From Caulobacteraceae bacterium (GTDB taxonomy: Bacteria; Pseudomonadota; Alphaproteobacteria; Caulobacterales; Caulobacteraceae): a stretch of DNA of 64,000 nucleotides. The stretch covers positions 1 to 64,000 of the forward strand of contig JAIBAU010000004.1 of the NCBI GenBank assembly GCA_019695035.1. Reading direction: 5' to 3'. Positions 1 through 8,565 of the stretch are shown here, one piece after another. The stretch's first letter is position 1; the number at the start of each line of letters is the position of its first letter. The translations under genes and the position numbers were made by a program. The notes under the pieces were generated by a model. The model saw only the letters and a program-made list of their open reading frames with translations. It was not told where the DNA came from and made no database searches.

Positions 1-1
1 C

Positions 2-52
2 GCCGTGGCGCGCCTGGACGCCGTGGCCGGCCGGGCGCTGCGCGGCGCCTGA
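2..52 (+). CDS. C-terminal tail of an upstream gene (partial)
   Basis: An open frame enters from the left edge and ends at TGA 50-52, leaving 16 codons (AVARLDAVAGRALRGA). The Ala/Arg/Leu-rich codon use and strong third-position GC fit a real C-terminus on the plus strand. The fragment is far too short to name a family, and the frame choice rests only on the stop followed by about 100 non-coding bases before the next gene. Confidence 0.35.
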   Translation, partial: AVARLDAVAGRALRGA

Positions 53-155
53 GCGGCCTGCGCCGCCCACCGACCCGCGTTCGCCTCAAAGCCTCGACGG
101 GGTGGCGATACGGGGGCTATCGTCCGCGCCTCTCGCGTCACTCCGGGGTTTTCGA

Positions 156-1811
156 ATGATCCGCAAGTTCAGCGTGCTCGCCGCCGTCGCCGCCCTGGCG
201 GCAGGCGCATCGGCCTTCGCCGCGCCTTACGTTCCGCAGCTGTCGGCCCAGCGCCTCTCCGAGGACACCCGGATGCTGTCGTCCGACGCGTTCGAAGGCC
301 GCGGGCCGTCGTCCCCGGGCGAGGACAAGGCCATCGCCTACATCGCCCGCCAGATGCAGGCGGCAGGGCTGGAGCCCGGCGGGCCCGACGGCAGCTGGTA
401 CCAGGACGTCCTGGTGCGCCGCTTCAGCCAGGACGGCACGCCGCAGATGTCCTTCCGCGGGGCCGACGGCGCGGTGGTCCCCGTGGCGTTCGGCAGCCAG
501 GCGGTGGTCGGCTCCAAGCAGCTGAACGAGCATGTCCAGATCGCCAACGCGCCGCTGGTCTTCGTCGGCTACGGCATCCACGCGCCCGAGCGGGGCTGGG
601 ACGACTACGCGGGCCTCGACCTGCACGGCAAGATCGCCGTGGTGCTGATCAACGACGCCGACTTCGAGGAGCCCGAACTCAACACCTTCAACGGCAAGGC
701 CATGACCTACTACGGCCGCTGGACCTACAAATTCGAGGAGGCGGCCCGGCAGGGGGCGGCCGGCGTGCTGATCGTGCACGAGGACAAGCCGGCGTCCTAC
801 ACCTGGGCCACGGTCGAGGGGTCGTGGTCGGTGCTACCGCAATTCGACGTCATGCGCGATCATCCCGAGCGCGACTGGGCTCCGCTGCAGGGCTGGATCC
901 AGCGCGACGTGGCGGTCGACCTGTTCCGGCGCGCCGGCCTGAACTTCGACGAGCTGAAGGCCCGGGCGCGGGTGAAGGGTTTTAGGGCCGTGCCGATCAA
1001 CGCCACCTTCAGCGCCGACTTCCGCCAGAAGGTCGAGACCATCACCACCCACAACGTGGTCGGCGTGCTGAAGGGCGGCAAGCGGCCGAACGAGACCATT
1101 CTCTACACCGCCCACTGGGATCACCTCGGCGTGGGCAAGCCGGACGCCAACGGCGACAACATCTACAACGGCGCCCTGGACAACGCTTCGGGCACGGCGG
1201 GCCTGCTGGAGATCGCTCGCGCCTTCGGGGCCGGACCCCGGCCCGACCGCTCGGTGGTCTTCATCGCCTACACGCTCGAGGAGAAGGGCCTGCTGGGCTC
1301 TGAGTACTACGCCACCCACCCGGTCTTCCCCCTGGCCACCACCGTCGCCGGCTTCAACATGGACGGCCTGCAGGTGGACGGCCCCACGCGCGACATCAAT
1401 GTCGTGGGCTACGGTCAGTCGGACCTCGAGGATGCCCTGGTCGCCGTCGCCCGCACCCAGAACCGCGTGGTCAAGCCGGAGGGGCACCCCGAGAGCGGCA
1501 GCTTCTTCCGCTCCGACCACTTCCCGCTGGCCAAGCGGGGCGTGCCGATGCTTTACGCGGGTTCGGGCAGCGACCTGGTCAATGGCGGTGTCGAGGCCGG
1601 CGAGGCGGCGGGCCGCGACTACAACCGGAACCGCTACCACCAGCCCGATGACGAGTGGAACCCGAACTGGGACTGGTCCGGCGCCATCCTGGACCTGACC
1701 ATCAACTACACCATCGGCCGCGACCTGGCCTTTTCGAACCGCTGGCCGCAGTGGCGGGACGGATCGGAGTTCAAGCCCGAGCGGGACAAGACGGCGAGCC
1801 AACGCCACTGA
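156..1811 (+). CDS. Secreted M28-family metallopeptidase with PA domain
   Basis: A 551-residue exported zinc aminopeptidase-like protein. The ATG at 156 opens a clear signal peptide (basic MIRK, an Ala/Val-rich core, cleavage near ASAFA-AP). A GTG 54 bases upstream would bury it, so I reject that start. A protease-associated-like region (around residues 130-230, with VFVGYGIHAPERGWDDY) precedes the M28 catalytic domain. Its co-catalytic zinc ligands are visible: HWD near residues 320-322, the D of LDNASG near 341, the EE of EEKG near 374, the D of NMDG near 403 and the H of SDHF near 455. The family cleaves N-terminal residues from peptides in the periplasm or outside the cell. The exact substrate is unknown. 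The gene stands alone and faces ychF across a shared terminator. Confidence 0.9.
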   Translation: MIRKFSVLAAVAALAAGASAFAAPYVPQLSAQRLSEDTRMLSSDAFEGRGPSSPGEDKAIAYIARQMQAAGLEPGGPDGSWYQDVLVRRFSQDGTPQMSFRGADGAVVPVAFGSQAVVGSKQLNEHVQIANAPLVFVGYGIHAPERGWDDYAGLDLHGKIAVVLINDADFEEPELNTFNGKAMTYYGRWTYKFEEAARQGAAGVLIVHEDKPASYTWATVEGSWSVLPQFDVMRDHPERDWAPLQGWIQRDVAVDLFRRAGLNFDELKARARVKGFRAVPINATFSADFRQKVETITTHNVVGVLKGGKRPNETILYTAHWDHLGVGKPDANGDNIYNGALDNASGTAGLLEIARAFGAGPRPDRSVVFIAYTLEEKGLLGSEYYATHPVFPLATTVAGFNMDGLQVDGPTRDINVVGYGQSDLEDALVAVARTQNRVVKPEGHPESGSFFRSDHFPLAKRGVPMLYAGSGSDLVNGGVEAGEAAGRDYNRNRYHQPDDEWNPNWDWSGAILDLTINYTIGRDLAFSNRWPQWRDGSEFKPERDKTASQRH

Positions 1812-1816
1812 CGCAG

Positions 1817-1842
1817 AAAAGCCCGGCGAGAGCCGGGCTTTT
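1817..1842. terminator. Bidirectional intrinsic terminator between M28 peptidase and ychF
   Basis: A perfect hairpin with arms AAAAGCCCGGC and GCCGGGCTTTT around a GAGA loop sits 6 bases after the peptidase stop. The A and T runs flank the GC stem on both sides, so it can end transcription of the peptidase (plus strand) and of ychF (minus strand). Confidence 0.85.
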
Positions 1843-1871
1843 CACTGTTGGACAGGGCGAGTTCGAACGCG

Positions 1872-2969
1872 TCAGACGTTGAAGCGGAAGTGCATCACGT
1901 CGCCGTCCTTGACCACGTAGCTCTTGCCTTCCTTGCGCATCTTGCCGGCCTCGGCCGCGCCGGTCTCGCCCTTGAACTGGATGTAGTCGTCGTAGGCGAT
2001 GGTCTCGGCCGAGATGAAGCCCCGTTCGAAGTCGGTGTGGATCTCGCCGGCGGCGCGCGGCGCGGTGTCGCCCACGTGGATCGTCCAGGCGCGCGCCTCC
2101 TTGGGACCCACCGTGAAGTAGGTCTGCAGGCCCAGCAGGGCGTAGGCTTCGTCGATCAGGCGGTTCAGACCCGGCTCCTCCAGCCCGAGCGTCTCGAGGA
2201 ACTCGGCGCGTTCGCCGGTCTCCAGCATGGCGATCTCGCTTTCGATCTTGGCCGAGATCACCACCAGCTTGGCGTTGTCGCGGGCGGCGCGCTCGCCGAC
2301 CGTAGCGGACAGTTCGTTGCCGCCCGCCGCCGACTCCTCGTCGACGTTGGCGACATAGAGCGCGGGCAGGGAGGTCAGCAGCTGCAGCATGCGCCAGGCC
2401 TTCTCGTCGTCCTTCGACACAGCGGCGGCTCGCGCCGGTCGCCCTTCGCGCAGCTGCTCCAGGGCCAGGTTGACCAGCCGCAAGGTCGTGGCCGACTCCT
2501 TGTCCCCGGTCTTGGCGCGCTTCTCGAGGTTGGGGACGCGCTTCTCCAGGCTCTCCATGTCCGCCAGCATCAGCTCGGTCTCGATGATCTCGAGATCGGC
2601 GAGGGGATCGATGCGGCCCTCCACGTGGGTGATGTCGCCGTCGACGAAGCAGCGGGTCACGAAGGCCACCGCGTCGCAGTCCCGGATATTGGCGAGGAAC
2701 TGGTTGCCGAGGCCCTCGCCCTTGGAGGCGCCGCGGACCAGGCCGGCCACATCGACGAAGTTGATCCGCGCGGGAATGATCTCCTTCGAGCCCGCGATCG
2801 CCGCCAGCTTCTCCAGCCTCGGCTCGGGGACGGCCACGTCGCCCACGTTGGGCTCGATGGTGCAGAACGGATAGTTCGCCGCCTGGGCCGCCGCCGTCTG
2901 GGTGAGCGCATTGAAGAGGGTGGACTTGCCGACGTTCGGCAAGCCGACGATCGCGACTTTGAGGGCCAT
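1872..2969 (-). CDS. ychF: Redox-regulated/ribosome-binding ATPase YchF
   Basis: A 365-residue Obg-family P-loop protein that prefers ATP and binds ribosomes; it acts in the cytosol in translation and oxidative stress control. The P-loop GLPNVGKST lies at residues 9-17, the switch/G3 region reads DVAGLV, and the usual NKxD specificity motif is replaced by NVDE, as in YchF. The C-terminal TGS-type region ends in the typical YDDYIQFKGETGAAEAGKMR stretch. Length matches the family. Across bacteria ychF commonly follows pth. Here a two-gene plus-strand cassette separates them, so ychF probably has its own promoter. Confidence 0.97.
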   Translation of the reverse strand: MALKVAIVGLPNVGKSTLFNALTQTAAAQAANYPFCTIEPNVGDVAVPEPRLEKLAAIAGSKEIIPARINFVDVAGLVRGASKGEGLGNQFLANIRDCDAVAFVTRCFVDGDITHVEGRIDPLADLEIIETELMLADMESLEKRVPNLEKRAKTGDKESATTLRLVNLALEQLREGRPARAAAVSKDDEKAWRMLQLLTSLPALYVANVDEESAAGGNELSATVGERAARDNAKLVVISAKIESEIAMLETGERAEFLETLGLEEPGLNRLIDEAYALLGLQTYFTVGPKEARAWTIHVGDTAPRAAGEIHTDFERGFISAETIAYDDYIQFKGETGAAEAGKMRKEGKSYVVKDGDVMHFRFNV

Positions 2970-3061
2970 GGAAACGCTTCGCTGGAAAGGAGAAGCGGCG
3001 ACCTAGCACGGACCGTGCGCGGGCTCAAACCATGAGGGTTGCGCGGGCGTCGGGCAAGAAC

Positions 3062-3078
3062 TACCATACAGTATGGTA
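3062..3078. promoter_or_regulatory. 17-bp palindromic operator, probably for the adjacent TetR
   Basis: The sequence TACCATACAGTATGGTA is a perfect dyad (8-bp arms, single central A). It lies 15 bases before the preferred start of the membrane protein gene that is translationally coupled to a tetR. TetR repressors commonly bind 15-20 bp palindromes of this kind and repress their own operon. Assignment to this TetR is inference from position. The dyad overlaps the alternative ATG at 3073, which argues against that codon as the true start. Confidence 0.7.
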
Positions 3079-3093
3079 TGGAAAGGGAACCCG

Positions 3094-3462
3094 ATGTGGG
3101 GCTTTGCGATGGCGGGGGGCCTGGCGGCCCTGGGGATGTGCGTTCATACGCTGTTGGGCAGCCGTAGCGTGGTGCAGCCGTTTCTGCGCGCGCAGGACCT
3201 GCCGCACCGGTCGCGATGGTTGATGTTCCTGTGCTGGCACGCCGTGTCGGTTCTGTTGGTGGTGATGGCGGGTGGGTTCGCCTGGGCGGCGCTGTCCGCA
3301 GGCGCCCGCGAGCTGGGCGTCGGCATGACTGTCCTGGCCGGCCTCCTGGCGGTCCTGACGTACTACGTCGCGCGCAGGGCCCGGTTCGATCCCCTGAAGC
3401 TGCCACCCTTCGTTCTGTTCAGCCTGATGGCCGCGGGCGGCGCCTGGAGTTCGCTGGCGTGA
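3094..3462 (+). CDS. Small four-helix membrane protein of unknown function
   Basis: A 122-residue hydrophobic protein with about four predicted membrane helices (around residues 2-22, 40-62, 65-90 and 100-120) and a basic segment (RRARF) before the last helix. I chose ATG 3094 because AGGGA lies 6-8 bases upstream. An ATG at 3073 is in frame but sits inside the palindromic operator. The stop overlaps the start of the downstream tetR (GTGA at 3459-3462), so the two are co-translated. I do not recognise the family. Small membrane proteins paired with a TetR repressor are often exporters or membrane-stress proteins, but nothing in this sequence proves that. Confidence 0.7.
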   Translation: MWGFAMAGGLAALGMCVHTLLGSRSVVQPFLRAQDLPHRSRWLMFLCWHAVSVLLVVMAGGFAWAALSAGARELGVGMTVLAGLLAVLTYYVARRARFDPLKLPPFVLFSLMAAGGAWSSLA

Positions 3463-4019
3463 GCGAGCGCCGCTGGACGCGGGACCGCTGGCTGTCGCTG
3501 GGCGAACGGCGACTGAAGGAGGCCGGGCCGCAGGCGCTCGGGTTGGAGGCCATCTGCGAGGCGGCCGGCCGCACGCGGGGGTCGTTCTACCATCACTTTC
3601 CCACCACCGAGGCCTTCGTGGCGGCCCTGGTGGCGCGATGGCGAGCGCGCACCACGGACGGGATCGGCGAGGTGGCGTTGGCCTCGCGCAACGCCGAGAC
3701 CGCCTCCAAGACGCTGATGCGCCTCGCCGCGGAGATCGACCCGAGGCTGGACATGGCGATCCGAACCCTCGGCGTCACGCGTCCCGAGGTGGCCGCGGAG
3801 GTGGAGGCGATGGACGAGCGGCGGGAGGCGATCATCGCCGAGCTGCTGGTGCGCATCTACGGGCTGGATCCCGCGCGCGCCCTGGCCGGCGGACGGCTGT
3901 TCCATTCGATCTACCTGGCCGCCCAGGTGCGCCGCCCGGACGACCTGCGCGGCTTCATCGACGGGCCGTTCGCCCTGTTGTTCGAAACGCTGAAGGCCTC
4001 GGCCAGGCCGCCGGCCTAG
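3459..4019 (+). CDS. TetR/AcrR-family transcriptional regulator
   Basis: A 186-residue regulator starting at GTG 3459, which overlaps the stop of the membrane protein gene by 4 bases. The N-terminal helix-turn-helix is clear (LEAICEAAGRTRGSFYHHF, about residues 25-44). The C-terminal ligand domain is not recognisable as a subfamily. It probably represses its own two-gene operon through the 17-bp palindrome at 3062-3078. Its stop codon shares the tetranucleotide CTAG with the convergent pth stop. Confidence 0.88.
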   Translation: MSERRWTRDRWLSLGERRLKEAGPQALGLEAICEAAGRTRGSFYHHFPTTEAFVAALVARWRARTTDGIGEVALASRNAETASKTLMRLAAEIDPRLDMAIRTLGVTRPEVAAEVEAMDERREAIIAELLVRIYGLDPARALAGGRLFHSIYLAAQVRRPDDLRGFIDGPFALLFETLKASARPPA

Positions 4020-4648
4020 GCTTCGCCTCCGTCGCGGGCGTTCTGGCGGGGGCTGTACTTGGGGGCCGGGGCCAGACGCATCACCTCGGCCTGGAACCGG
4101 TCGTCGTCTCCGACGGCGAGGAACGGCAGGGCGTCGGAGATGGCTTCGTTGAGCGCGCGCAGCCAGGGCTGGTCGGCCTTGTGGAAGTCCGACAGGACCC
4201 AGCCGTGCACCAGTTCCTTCTGTCCCGGGTGATCGACACCCATGCGGGCGCGCCGGAAGTCGGGACCGATCTGGCTGATCGTCGAGCGGATGCCGTTGTG
4301 GCCGGCCGCCCCGCCCCCGGTCTTCATGCGAAAGCGCCCGGGCGCCAGGTCGATCTCGTCGTAGAAGACCACCACGTCGGCGGGCGTCGCCTTGTAGAAG
4401 CGCATGGCTTCGCCGATGGCGTGACCGGAGTTGTTCATGAAGGTCTGCGGCTTCATCAGCAGGGCCTTCACGGGACCACCGGGCGTGTCGATGGTCCCCT
4501 CGTTCACCACCGCCTGGAACTTGGCGCGGTCGGGCCCGAAGCGGTGGCGCGCGGCGATGGCGTCGATGGCCATGAAGCCGATGTTGTGCCGGTTGCCGGC
4601 GTATTTCGCGCCGGGATTGCCGAGGCCAGCCAGGATCAGCATGGGCAT
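4016..4648 (-). CDS. pth: Peptidyl-tRNA hydrolase
   Basis: A 210-residue cytosolic enzyme that cleaves peptidyl-tRNA released from stalled ribosomes. Family signatures are present: GLGNPGAKYAGNRHNIGF at the N-terminus with the catalytic His in NRHN, then KPQTFMNNSG, DEIDLAPG and the GHNGIRS loop. ATG 4648 is used here; ATG 4642 would give the MLILAGLGNPG start more typical of the family. It follows rplY by 85 bases, with a stable hairpin between them, in the conserved rplY-pth order. Confidence 0.97.
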   Translation of the reverse strand: MPMLILAGLGNPGAKYAGNRHNIGFMAIDAIAARHRFGPDRAKFQAVVNEGTIDTPGGPVKALLMKPQTFMNNSGHAIGEAMRFYKATPADVVVFYDEIDLAPGRFRMKTGGGAAGHNGIRSTISQIGPDFRRARMGVDHPGQKELVHGWVLSDFHKADQPWLRALNEAISDALPFLAVGDDDRFQAEVMRLAPAPKYSPRQNARDGGEA

Positions 4649-4676
4649 CTCAACGTCCAGGGTCCGGATATGGAAA

Positions 4677-4702
4677 CGGCCTCATCCGGCAGGATGAGGC
4701 CG
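4677..4702. terminator. Hairpin between rplY and pth
   Basis: Perfect 11-bp arms CGGCCTCATCC and GGATGAGGCCG flank a 4-base loop. Read on the minus strand, the stem is followed by TTTCC, a short U run. It probably acts as a partial terminator or attenuator, lowering pth expression relative to the ribosomal protein. Confidence 0.65.
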
Positions 4703-4733
4703 CGTCCGCGAAAACAGCAGGGCGATGGGAGGA

Positions 4734-5363
4734 TTACTCCTCGCCGCCGGCCTCGTCGGCGGCCTCGCCGCCCTCGGCGCCTTCGGTCGCTTCCGTCTCT
4801 TCCTTGTGGCCGGAGATGGTGGCGATCACGAAGTCACGGTCGGCGACGGTCAGGGTCACGCCCTTGGGAAGCGGCAGGGCCGAGGCGCGCACGGTGTCGC
4901 CGATGTCCAGGCCGGTCAGATCCACGACCAGCTCTTCCGGGATGGCGGTGGCCGGGGCCAGCACTTCCACGTCGTGACGGACGATCGACAGCGAACCGCC
5001 GCGCTTGATGCCCGGCGCCAGTTCCTGGTTCTTGAAGTGAACCGGGATGTTGATCTTGATCGAGGCGTTCTCGTCGACGCGCATCAGGTCGAAGTGCACG
5101 GGAGCGTCCGAAACCGGGTGGAACTGGACGTCCTTGGCGATGACCGGCTGCTTCTCCGTGCCGTACTGCAGGGTCACGAGGTGACCGAGCAGCTTGCCGG
5201 TGTAGAGCGCCTTCTTGAAATCCTTGTCGTTGACCGCGATGGCCACGGGATCCTTGCCGCCGCCGTACAGGATGCCCGGCACCTTGGCTTCGCCGCGCAC
5301 CGAACGGGCGCCGCCCGTGCCGGTCTTTTCGCGGACTTCGACGTTGAGAACGATATCGGCCAT
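4734..5363 (-). CDS. rplY: 50S ribosomal protein L25/general stress protein Ctc
   Basis: A 209-residue CTC-type L25 that binds 5S rRNA. The N-terminal L25 domain (ENR-like VEVREKTGTGGARSVR, LYGGG) is followed by a TL5/Ctc beta domain (residues about 100-185) and an acidic Glu/Ala/Gly tail (EETEATEGAEGGE). That is the long alphaproteobacterial form, not the 95-residue E. coli form. The start ATG has an AGAGGCAAGG Shine-Dalgarno region. A sigma70-like promoter and a leader hairpin lie upstream. Confidence 0.95.
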   Translation of the reverse strand: MADIVLNVEVREKTGTGGARSVRGEAKVPGILYGGGKDPVAIAVNDKDFKKALYTGKLLGHLVTLQYGTEKQPVIAKDVQFHPVSDAPVHFDLMRVDENASIKINIPVHFKNQELAPGIKRGGSLSIVRHDVEVLAPATAIPEELVVDLTGLDIGDTVRASALPLPKGVTLTVADRDFVIATISGHKEETEATEGAEGGEAADEAGGEE

Positions 5364-5385
5364 GGCCTTGCCTCTAAAACGAATT

Positions 5386-5406
5386 CGCCGCGCAGCGCGC
5401 GCGGCG
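5386..5406. promoter_or_regulatory. GC-rich hairpin in the rplY leader
   Basis: Arms CGCCGCGC and GCGCGGCG (8 bp) flank a 5-base loop in the 5-prime leader of rplY, about 20 bases upstream of the start codon on the minus strand. It could affect leader stability or translation of the ribosomal protein. No known L25 autoregulatory fold is recognised. Confidence 0.35.
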
Positions 5407-5436
5407 TTGGGGAGACCCCGAAATCAAGAGCGCGGC

Positions 5437-5465
5437 TTAATACAGGCATCGACGCCGTTTCGCAA
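5437..5465 (-). promoter_or_regulatory. Probable sigma70 promoter of rplY
   Basis: On the minus strand TTGCGA (5465-5460) and TATTAA (5442-5437) are separated by exactly 17 bases, giving a transcript that starts near 5430 with a leader of about 65 bases to rplY. It is the only good -35/-10 pair noticed in this 175-base gap. Confidence 0.55.
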
Positions 5466-5538
5466 CCGCGGCAGGCCTGAATCTTGCGCCGGTGGTTCCG
5501 GCCGGGCTTCCCCGGCCGGATTTCCGTCCGTCCGGTTG

Positions 5539-6579
5539 CTACTTGCGCGTCCGCGGCGCGGCGGCGGCGGCCGTGCGCGAGGCCGAGGCGGCGTCGGGAG
5601 CCGAGGCGAAGGTCCGCGACCAGGCCGGCAGCGGAGCCGCGCCCGAGATCTTGGTGACGCACTCGCCCGCGTCCATCAGCACGTGCTGGCCAAGGCAGAA
5701 CACGTCCTCGAAGTGCGGCTTGGCCACGGCCAGGCACTGGTAGAGGTTCAGCTTGGAGATGCGCAGGCAGTAGGGACCGGTGTTGTCGGCCAGCAGGGCG
5801 TTGATGTTGACCGCGTTATCGTCGCCGGCCGCGCCCAGCACCGACAGGGCCGCGATGGCCATGCCGCGCACGACGGCCTCGGTGTAGGGCGGCGAGGCCG
5901 CGCCCGGCTGGACGTTCAGCCCGGTGCCGCTCATGGCGGCTTGCATCAGCAGGGAGGCGTCGGCGGTGGCGCCCAGCATGGGCATGGCCGAGACCCGCTT
6001 CACATTGGCCAGTCGGCCTTCGCGGTCGGCGACGTACTCACGCGACCAGCGGTCGCGCTGGATGTCGTAGGCGGTCTGCTTGATGGCCGAACCGGCGGCG
6101 TACAGCTGGCGGCCGTCGGCCGCCAGGTTGGCGATGATCAATCCCGCAGCCGAGGAGGCGCCCGGGAGCTGGGCGGCGTAGGCCGGATCGGAGAACAGCT
6201 GCCGCACCACGGTGGCGCGGCCGGCCGGGTCGGCGGCGTAGGTCTTCACGCCCTGCACGAAGGCGGGATCCTGCAGCGCCAGGATGGCGGCGTAGGCCAC
6301 TGCGCCGCGGGCGAACTGCTCGGGCTCGTAGGCCGCGCCGCGGGCCAGGGAGTTCTGGATCGAGGCGGCGTCCGGGAAGGTCGAGGGGATCGAGGAGGCG
6401 TCCCGCACATAGTTGCGGTAGGCGGCCGCGGCCTGCACCACGCCCGTCGAAAGCGACATGGCCGGGGGCGGGGGCGGCGGGGGCGGCGGGGGCGGCTCCT
6501 CCGTCTTGCAGGCGGACAGGAACAGGGCGGTCCCGAAGGCCGCAACCAAAGCTCCGTAACGGATATGTGCCGATTTCAT
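5539..6579 (-). CDS. Poly-proline lipoprotein, conserved hypothetical
   Basis: A 346-residue predicted lipoprotein. Start ATG 6579 has an AGGGGGAG Shine-Dalgarno. The signal peptide ends at the lipobox LSAC (about residues 20-23), followed by KTEE and a run of eleven prolines that may act as a spacer across the periplasm. The remainder (about residues 45-310) is Ala-rich and helical, with repeated DPAFVQGV / DPAYAAQL-like segments and four cysteines in its last third that may form disulfides. I do not recognise a catalytic motif or named family. An upstream in-frame codon (6672) would destroy the lipoprotein signal. It lies between prs and rplY, where most relatives have nothing or a different gene. 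Confidence 0.8.
   Translation of the reverse strand: MKSAHIRYGALVAAFGTALFLSACKTEEPPPPPPPPPPPAMSLSTGVVQAAAAYRNYVRDASSIPSTFPDAASIQNSLARGAAYEPEQFARGAVAYAAILALQDPAFVQGVKTYAADPAGRATVVRQLFSDPAYAAQLPGASSAAGLIIANLAADGRQLYAAGSAIKQTAYDIQRDRWSREYVADREGRLANVKRVSAMPMLGATADASLLMQAAMSGTGLNVQPGAASPPYTEAVVRGMAIAALSVLGAAGDDNAVNINALLADNTGPYCLRISKLNLYQCLAVAKPHFEDVFCLGQHVLMDAGECVTKISGAAPLPAWSRTFASAPDAASASRTAAAAAPRTRK
6461..6496. repeat. Low-complexity GGCGGGGGC tract encoding poly-proline
   Basis: Imperfect tandem GGGGGC/GGCGGGGGC units encode the eleven-proline run of the lipoprotein on the minus strand. Slipped-strand length change by multiples of three would alter only the proline number. Confidence 0.7.
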
Positions 6580-6724
6580 GCCGGGTACTCCCCCTAGGAA
6601 CGACGCTGTGCAAGCGCCGGACCGCGCCACTTGTCCACAGACTATAGCCACACGGCGCCGAAAGTTCGACACCCGCGAATCAGCGACCGAACGCCGCCGT
6701 GCGATGAGCGACCGGCGAGGGTCG

Positions 6725-7663
6725 CTAGTCGAACAGCTTGGAGACCGATTCCTCGTTGGCGATCCGGCGGATGGCTTCGCCGATCAGGGCGGCCACCGGG
6801 ACGGTTCGGATCTTCTCGCACGCCTTCACGGGCTCGGCCGCCTGGATGGAGTCGGTGATGACCAGTTCGGTCAGGGCCGAATTGGTGATGCGCTCGACGG
6901 CGGGGCCCGAGAGCACCCCGTGGCTGATGTAGGCGGCCACCTCCTTGGCGCCCCGGCCGATCAGGGCCTCGGCGGCGTTTACCAGGGTGCCGGCGGAGTC
7001 GGCGATGTCGTCGAACAGGATGCAGCGCCGACCGGAAACGTCGCCGATGATGTTCATCACCTCGGACTTGCCGGGGGCGGGGCGGCGCTTGTCGACGATG
7101 GCTATCTCGGCGTTCAGGCGGTCGGCCAGGCTGCGCACGCGCACCACCCCGCCCACGTCGGGCGAGACGATCATCAGGTCGGCGGCCTTCTTGCCGTAGG
7201 TCTCTCGGATGTCCTGGGCGAACACGGGGATGGCCACCAGGTTGTCCGTGGGGATGTCGAAGAAGCCCTGAATCTGGCCCGCGTGGAGATCCATGGTCAG
7301 CACCCGGTCGGCGCCGGCCCGCGTGATCAGGTTGGCCACCAGCTTGGCCGAGATCGGCGTGCGGCCGCCGGTCTTCCGGTCCTGCCGGGCGTAGCCGAAG
7401 TAGGGCATCACCGCCGTGATCCGCCGCGCAGAGGCCCGCTTCAGGGCGTCGATGCAGATCAGCAGCTCCATCAGGTTGTCGTTGGCCGGAAAGCTCGTCG
7501 ACTGGATGACGAAGACGTCCTCGCCGCGGACGTTCTCGTCGACCGTCACGAAGATTTCGTTGTCCAGGAACCGCTTCACCTGCGCCTTGGTCAGGGGCAG
7601 GTCGAGGTGGCTGGCGATGGCCTGGGCCAGCGGTTGGTTCGAATTGCCGGCAAGAAGTTTCAT
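6725..7663 (-). CDS. prs: Ribose-phosphate pyrophosphokinase (PRPP synthase)
   Basis: A 312-residue enzyme making PRPP from ribose 5-phosphate and ATP for purine, pyrimidine, His, Trp and NAD synthesis. It shows the substrate-specifying N-terminus ([16 protein letters not shown]), the flexible loop [15 protein letters not shown], the metal site [12 protein letters not shown] and the PRPP-binding loop [10 protein letters not shown]. Length fits the bacterial class I enzyme. It is the upstream gene of the prs-rplY-pth-ychF cluster, separated from rplY by the poly-proline lipoprotein. Confidence 0.97.
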   Translation of the reverse strand: MKLLAGNSNQPLAQAIASHLDLPLTKAQVKRFLDNEIFVTVDENVRGEDVFVIQSTSFPANDNLMELLICIDALKRASARRITAVMPYFGYARQDRKTGGRTPISAKLVANLITRAGADRVLTMDLHAGQIQGFFDIPTDNLVAIPVFAQDIRETYGKKAADLMIVSPDVGGVVRVRSLADRLNAEIAIVDKRRPAPGKSEVMNIIGDVSGRRCILFDDIADSAGTLVNAAEALIGRGAKEVAAYISHGVLSGPAVERITNSALTELVITDSIQAAEPVKACEKIRTVPVAALIGEAIRRIANEESVSKLFD

Positions 7664-7809
7664 GCGCCGCTCATCCCCTAGCTCGCACCCCGATTGCGCG
7701 CGCTTCTAGCAGGGGACGGGGCGGGGGCAAGGAGAACTCGCCCAGAAGCGCCGGTTTGGCCATACCGGCGCCGATTTTCCCGCGCAGGTTCGCCTCACAG
7801 CGAGGCCTG

Positions 7810-8565
7810 ATGCGGCGGACCCTTTTCGATGACGGCGATCTGGAGGTGGCCGCGGCGCGGTACGCGCCCGCGTCCGCCCAGGCCGCCCACGTCGATGAGC
7901 GATCGCGGATCACGGCGCTGATGGCGGGTTCACTGGTCGAGGATACGGCCGGCGGCGCAGCGCTCCTGGAGCCGGGCGCATTGCTCTACAAGTCCAATGA
8001 CGTCTCCCATGAGGATCGTGTTTCGCCGGACGGGGCCGCCACCGTCTCGCTGGTATTCGCCCGGGAAGACGGGTTCACGCCCGGTCCGGGCACCTGGCGG
8101 GCGCGTCGGACGCCCGGCGGGCTGCGCGCCTTCGCCGCCCTGATGGACGCCGCCTTGGCGAAACGGCCGAACGGGGTGCACGCAGCCGCGGCGGACCTGC
8201 TGGCGGCGGTCGACGAAGGCGCGGGCCGCCGGAAGCCGCCGAGGTGGCTGGCCCGGCTGAAGGACGACCTCGAGTGCGCTGGGCTGTCTTCGGTCGACGT
8301 GGCGGGAGCGGCCAGGTCGGCCGGCTGCCATCCGGCTCACGCCTCCCGTCTCTTCCGTGCCGCATATGGCCTCTCCATCACCGATCATGGACAGGTGCAT
8401 GCGATGCGGCGCGCGCACGAGCGGCTGGCGCGCGGGGATTCGCTGAGCGACGTCGCTCAAGGCGCAGGCTTCTACGACCAGAGCCACATGAACCGCGTCT
8501 TCGTGCGGATATCGGGCGCCACTCCGGCGGCCTGGCGCCGCTTTGCCCGTGCAGCGGCCGGTTAG
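7810..8565 (+). CDS. AraC-family transcriptional regulator
   Basis: A 251-residue regulator. The N-terminal half resembles a small cupin-like sensing domain (MRRTLFDDGDLEVAAARYAP...DVSHEDRV). The C-terminal AraC double helix-turn-helix is clear: SSVDVAGAARSAGCHPAHASRLFRAAYG and SLSDVAQGAGFYDQSHMNRVF, followed by GATPAAWRRF. ATG 7810 with GAGG five bases upstream is preferred over the in-frame TTG at 7756. It lies 69 bases ahead of the serine hydrolase on the same strand, which it may control. The inducer is unknown. Confidence 0.85.
   Translation: MRRTLFDDGDLEVAAARYAPASAQAAHVDERSRITALMAGSLVEDTAGGAALLEPGALLYKSNDVSHEDRVSPDGAATVSLVFAREDGFTPGPGTWRARRTPGGLRAFAALMDAALAKRPNGVHAAAADLLAAVDEGAGRRKPPRWLARLKDDLECAGLSSVDVAGAARSAGCHPAHASRLFRAAYGLSITDHGQVHAMRRAHERLARGDSLSDVAQGAGFYDQSHMNRVFVRISGATPAAWRRFARAAAG

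Noticed and set aside
3073-3093. ATG 3073 as the start of the small membrane protein
   Set aside because: It lies inside the perfect palindrome TACCATACAGTATGGTA and lacks a ribosome site, while ATG 3094 has AGGGA upstream.
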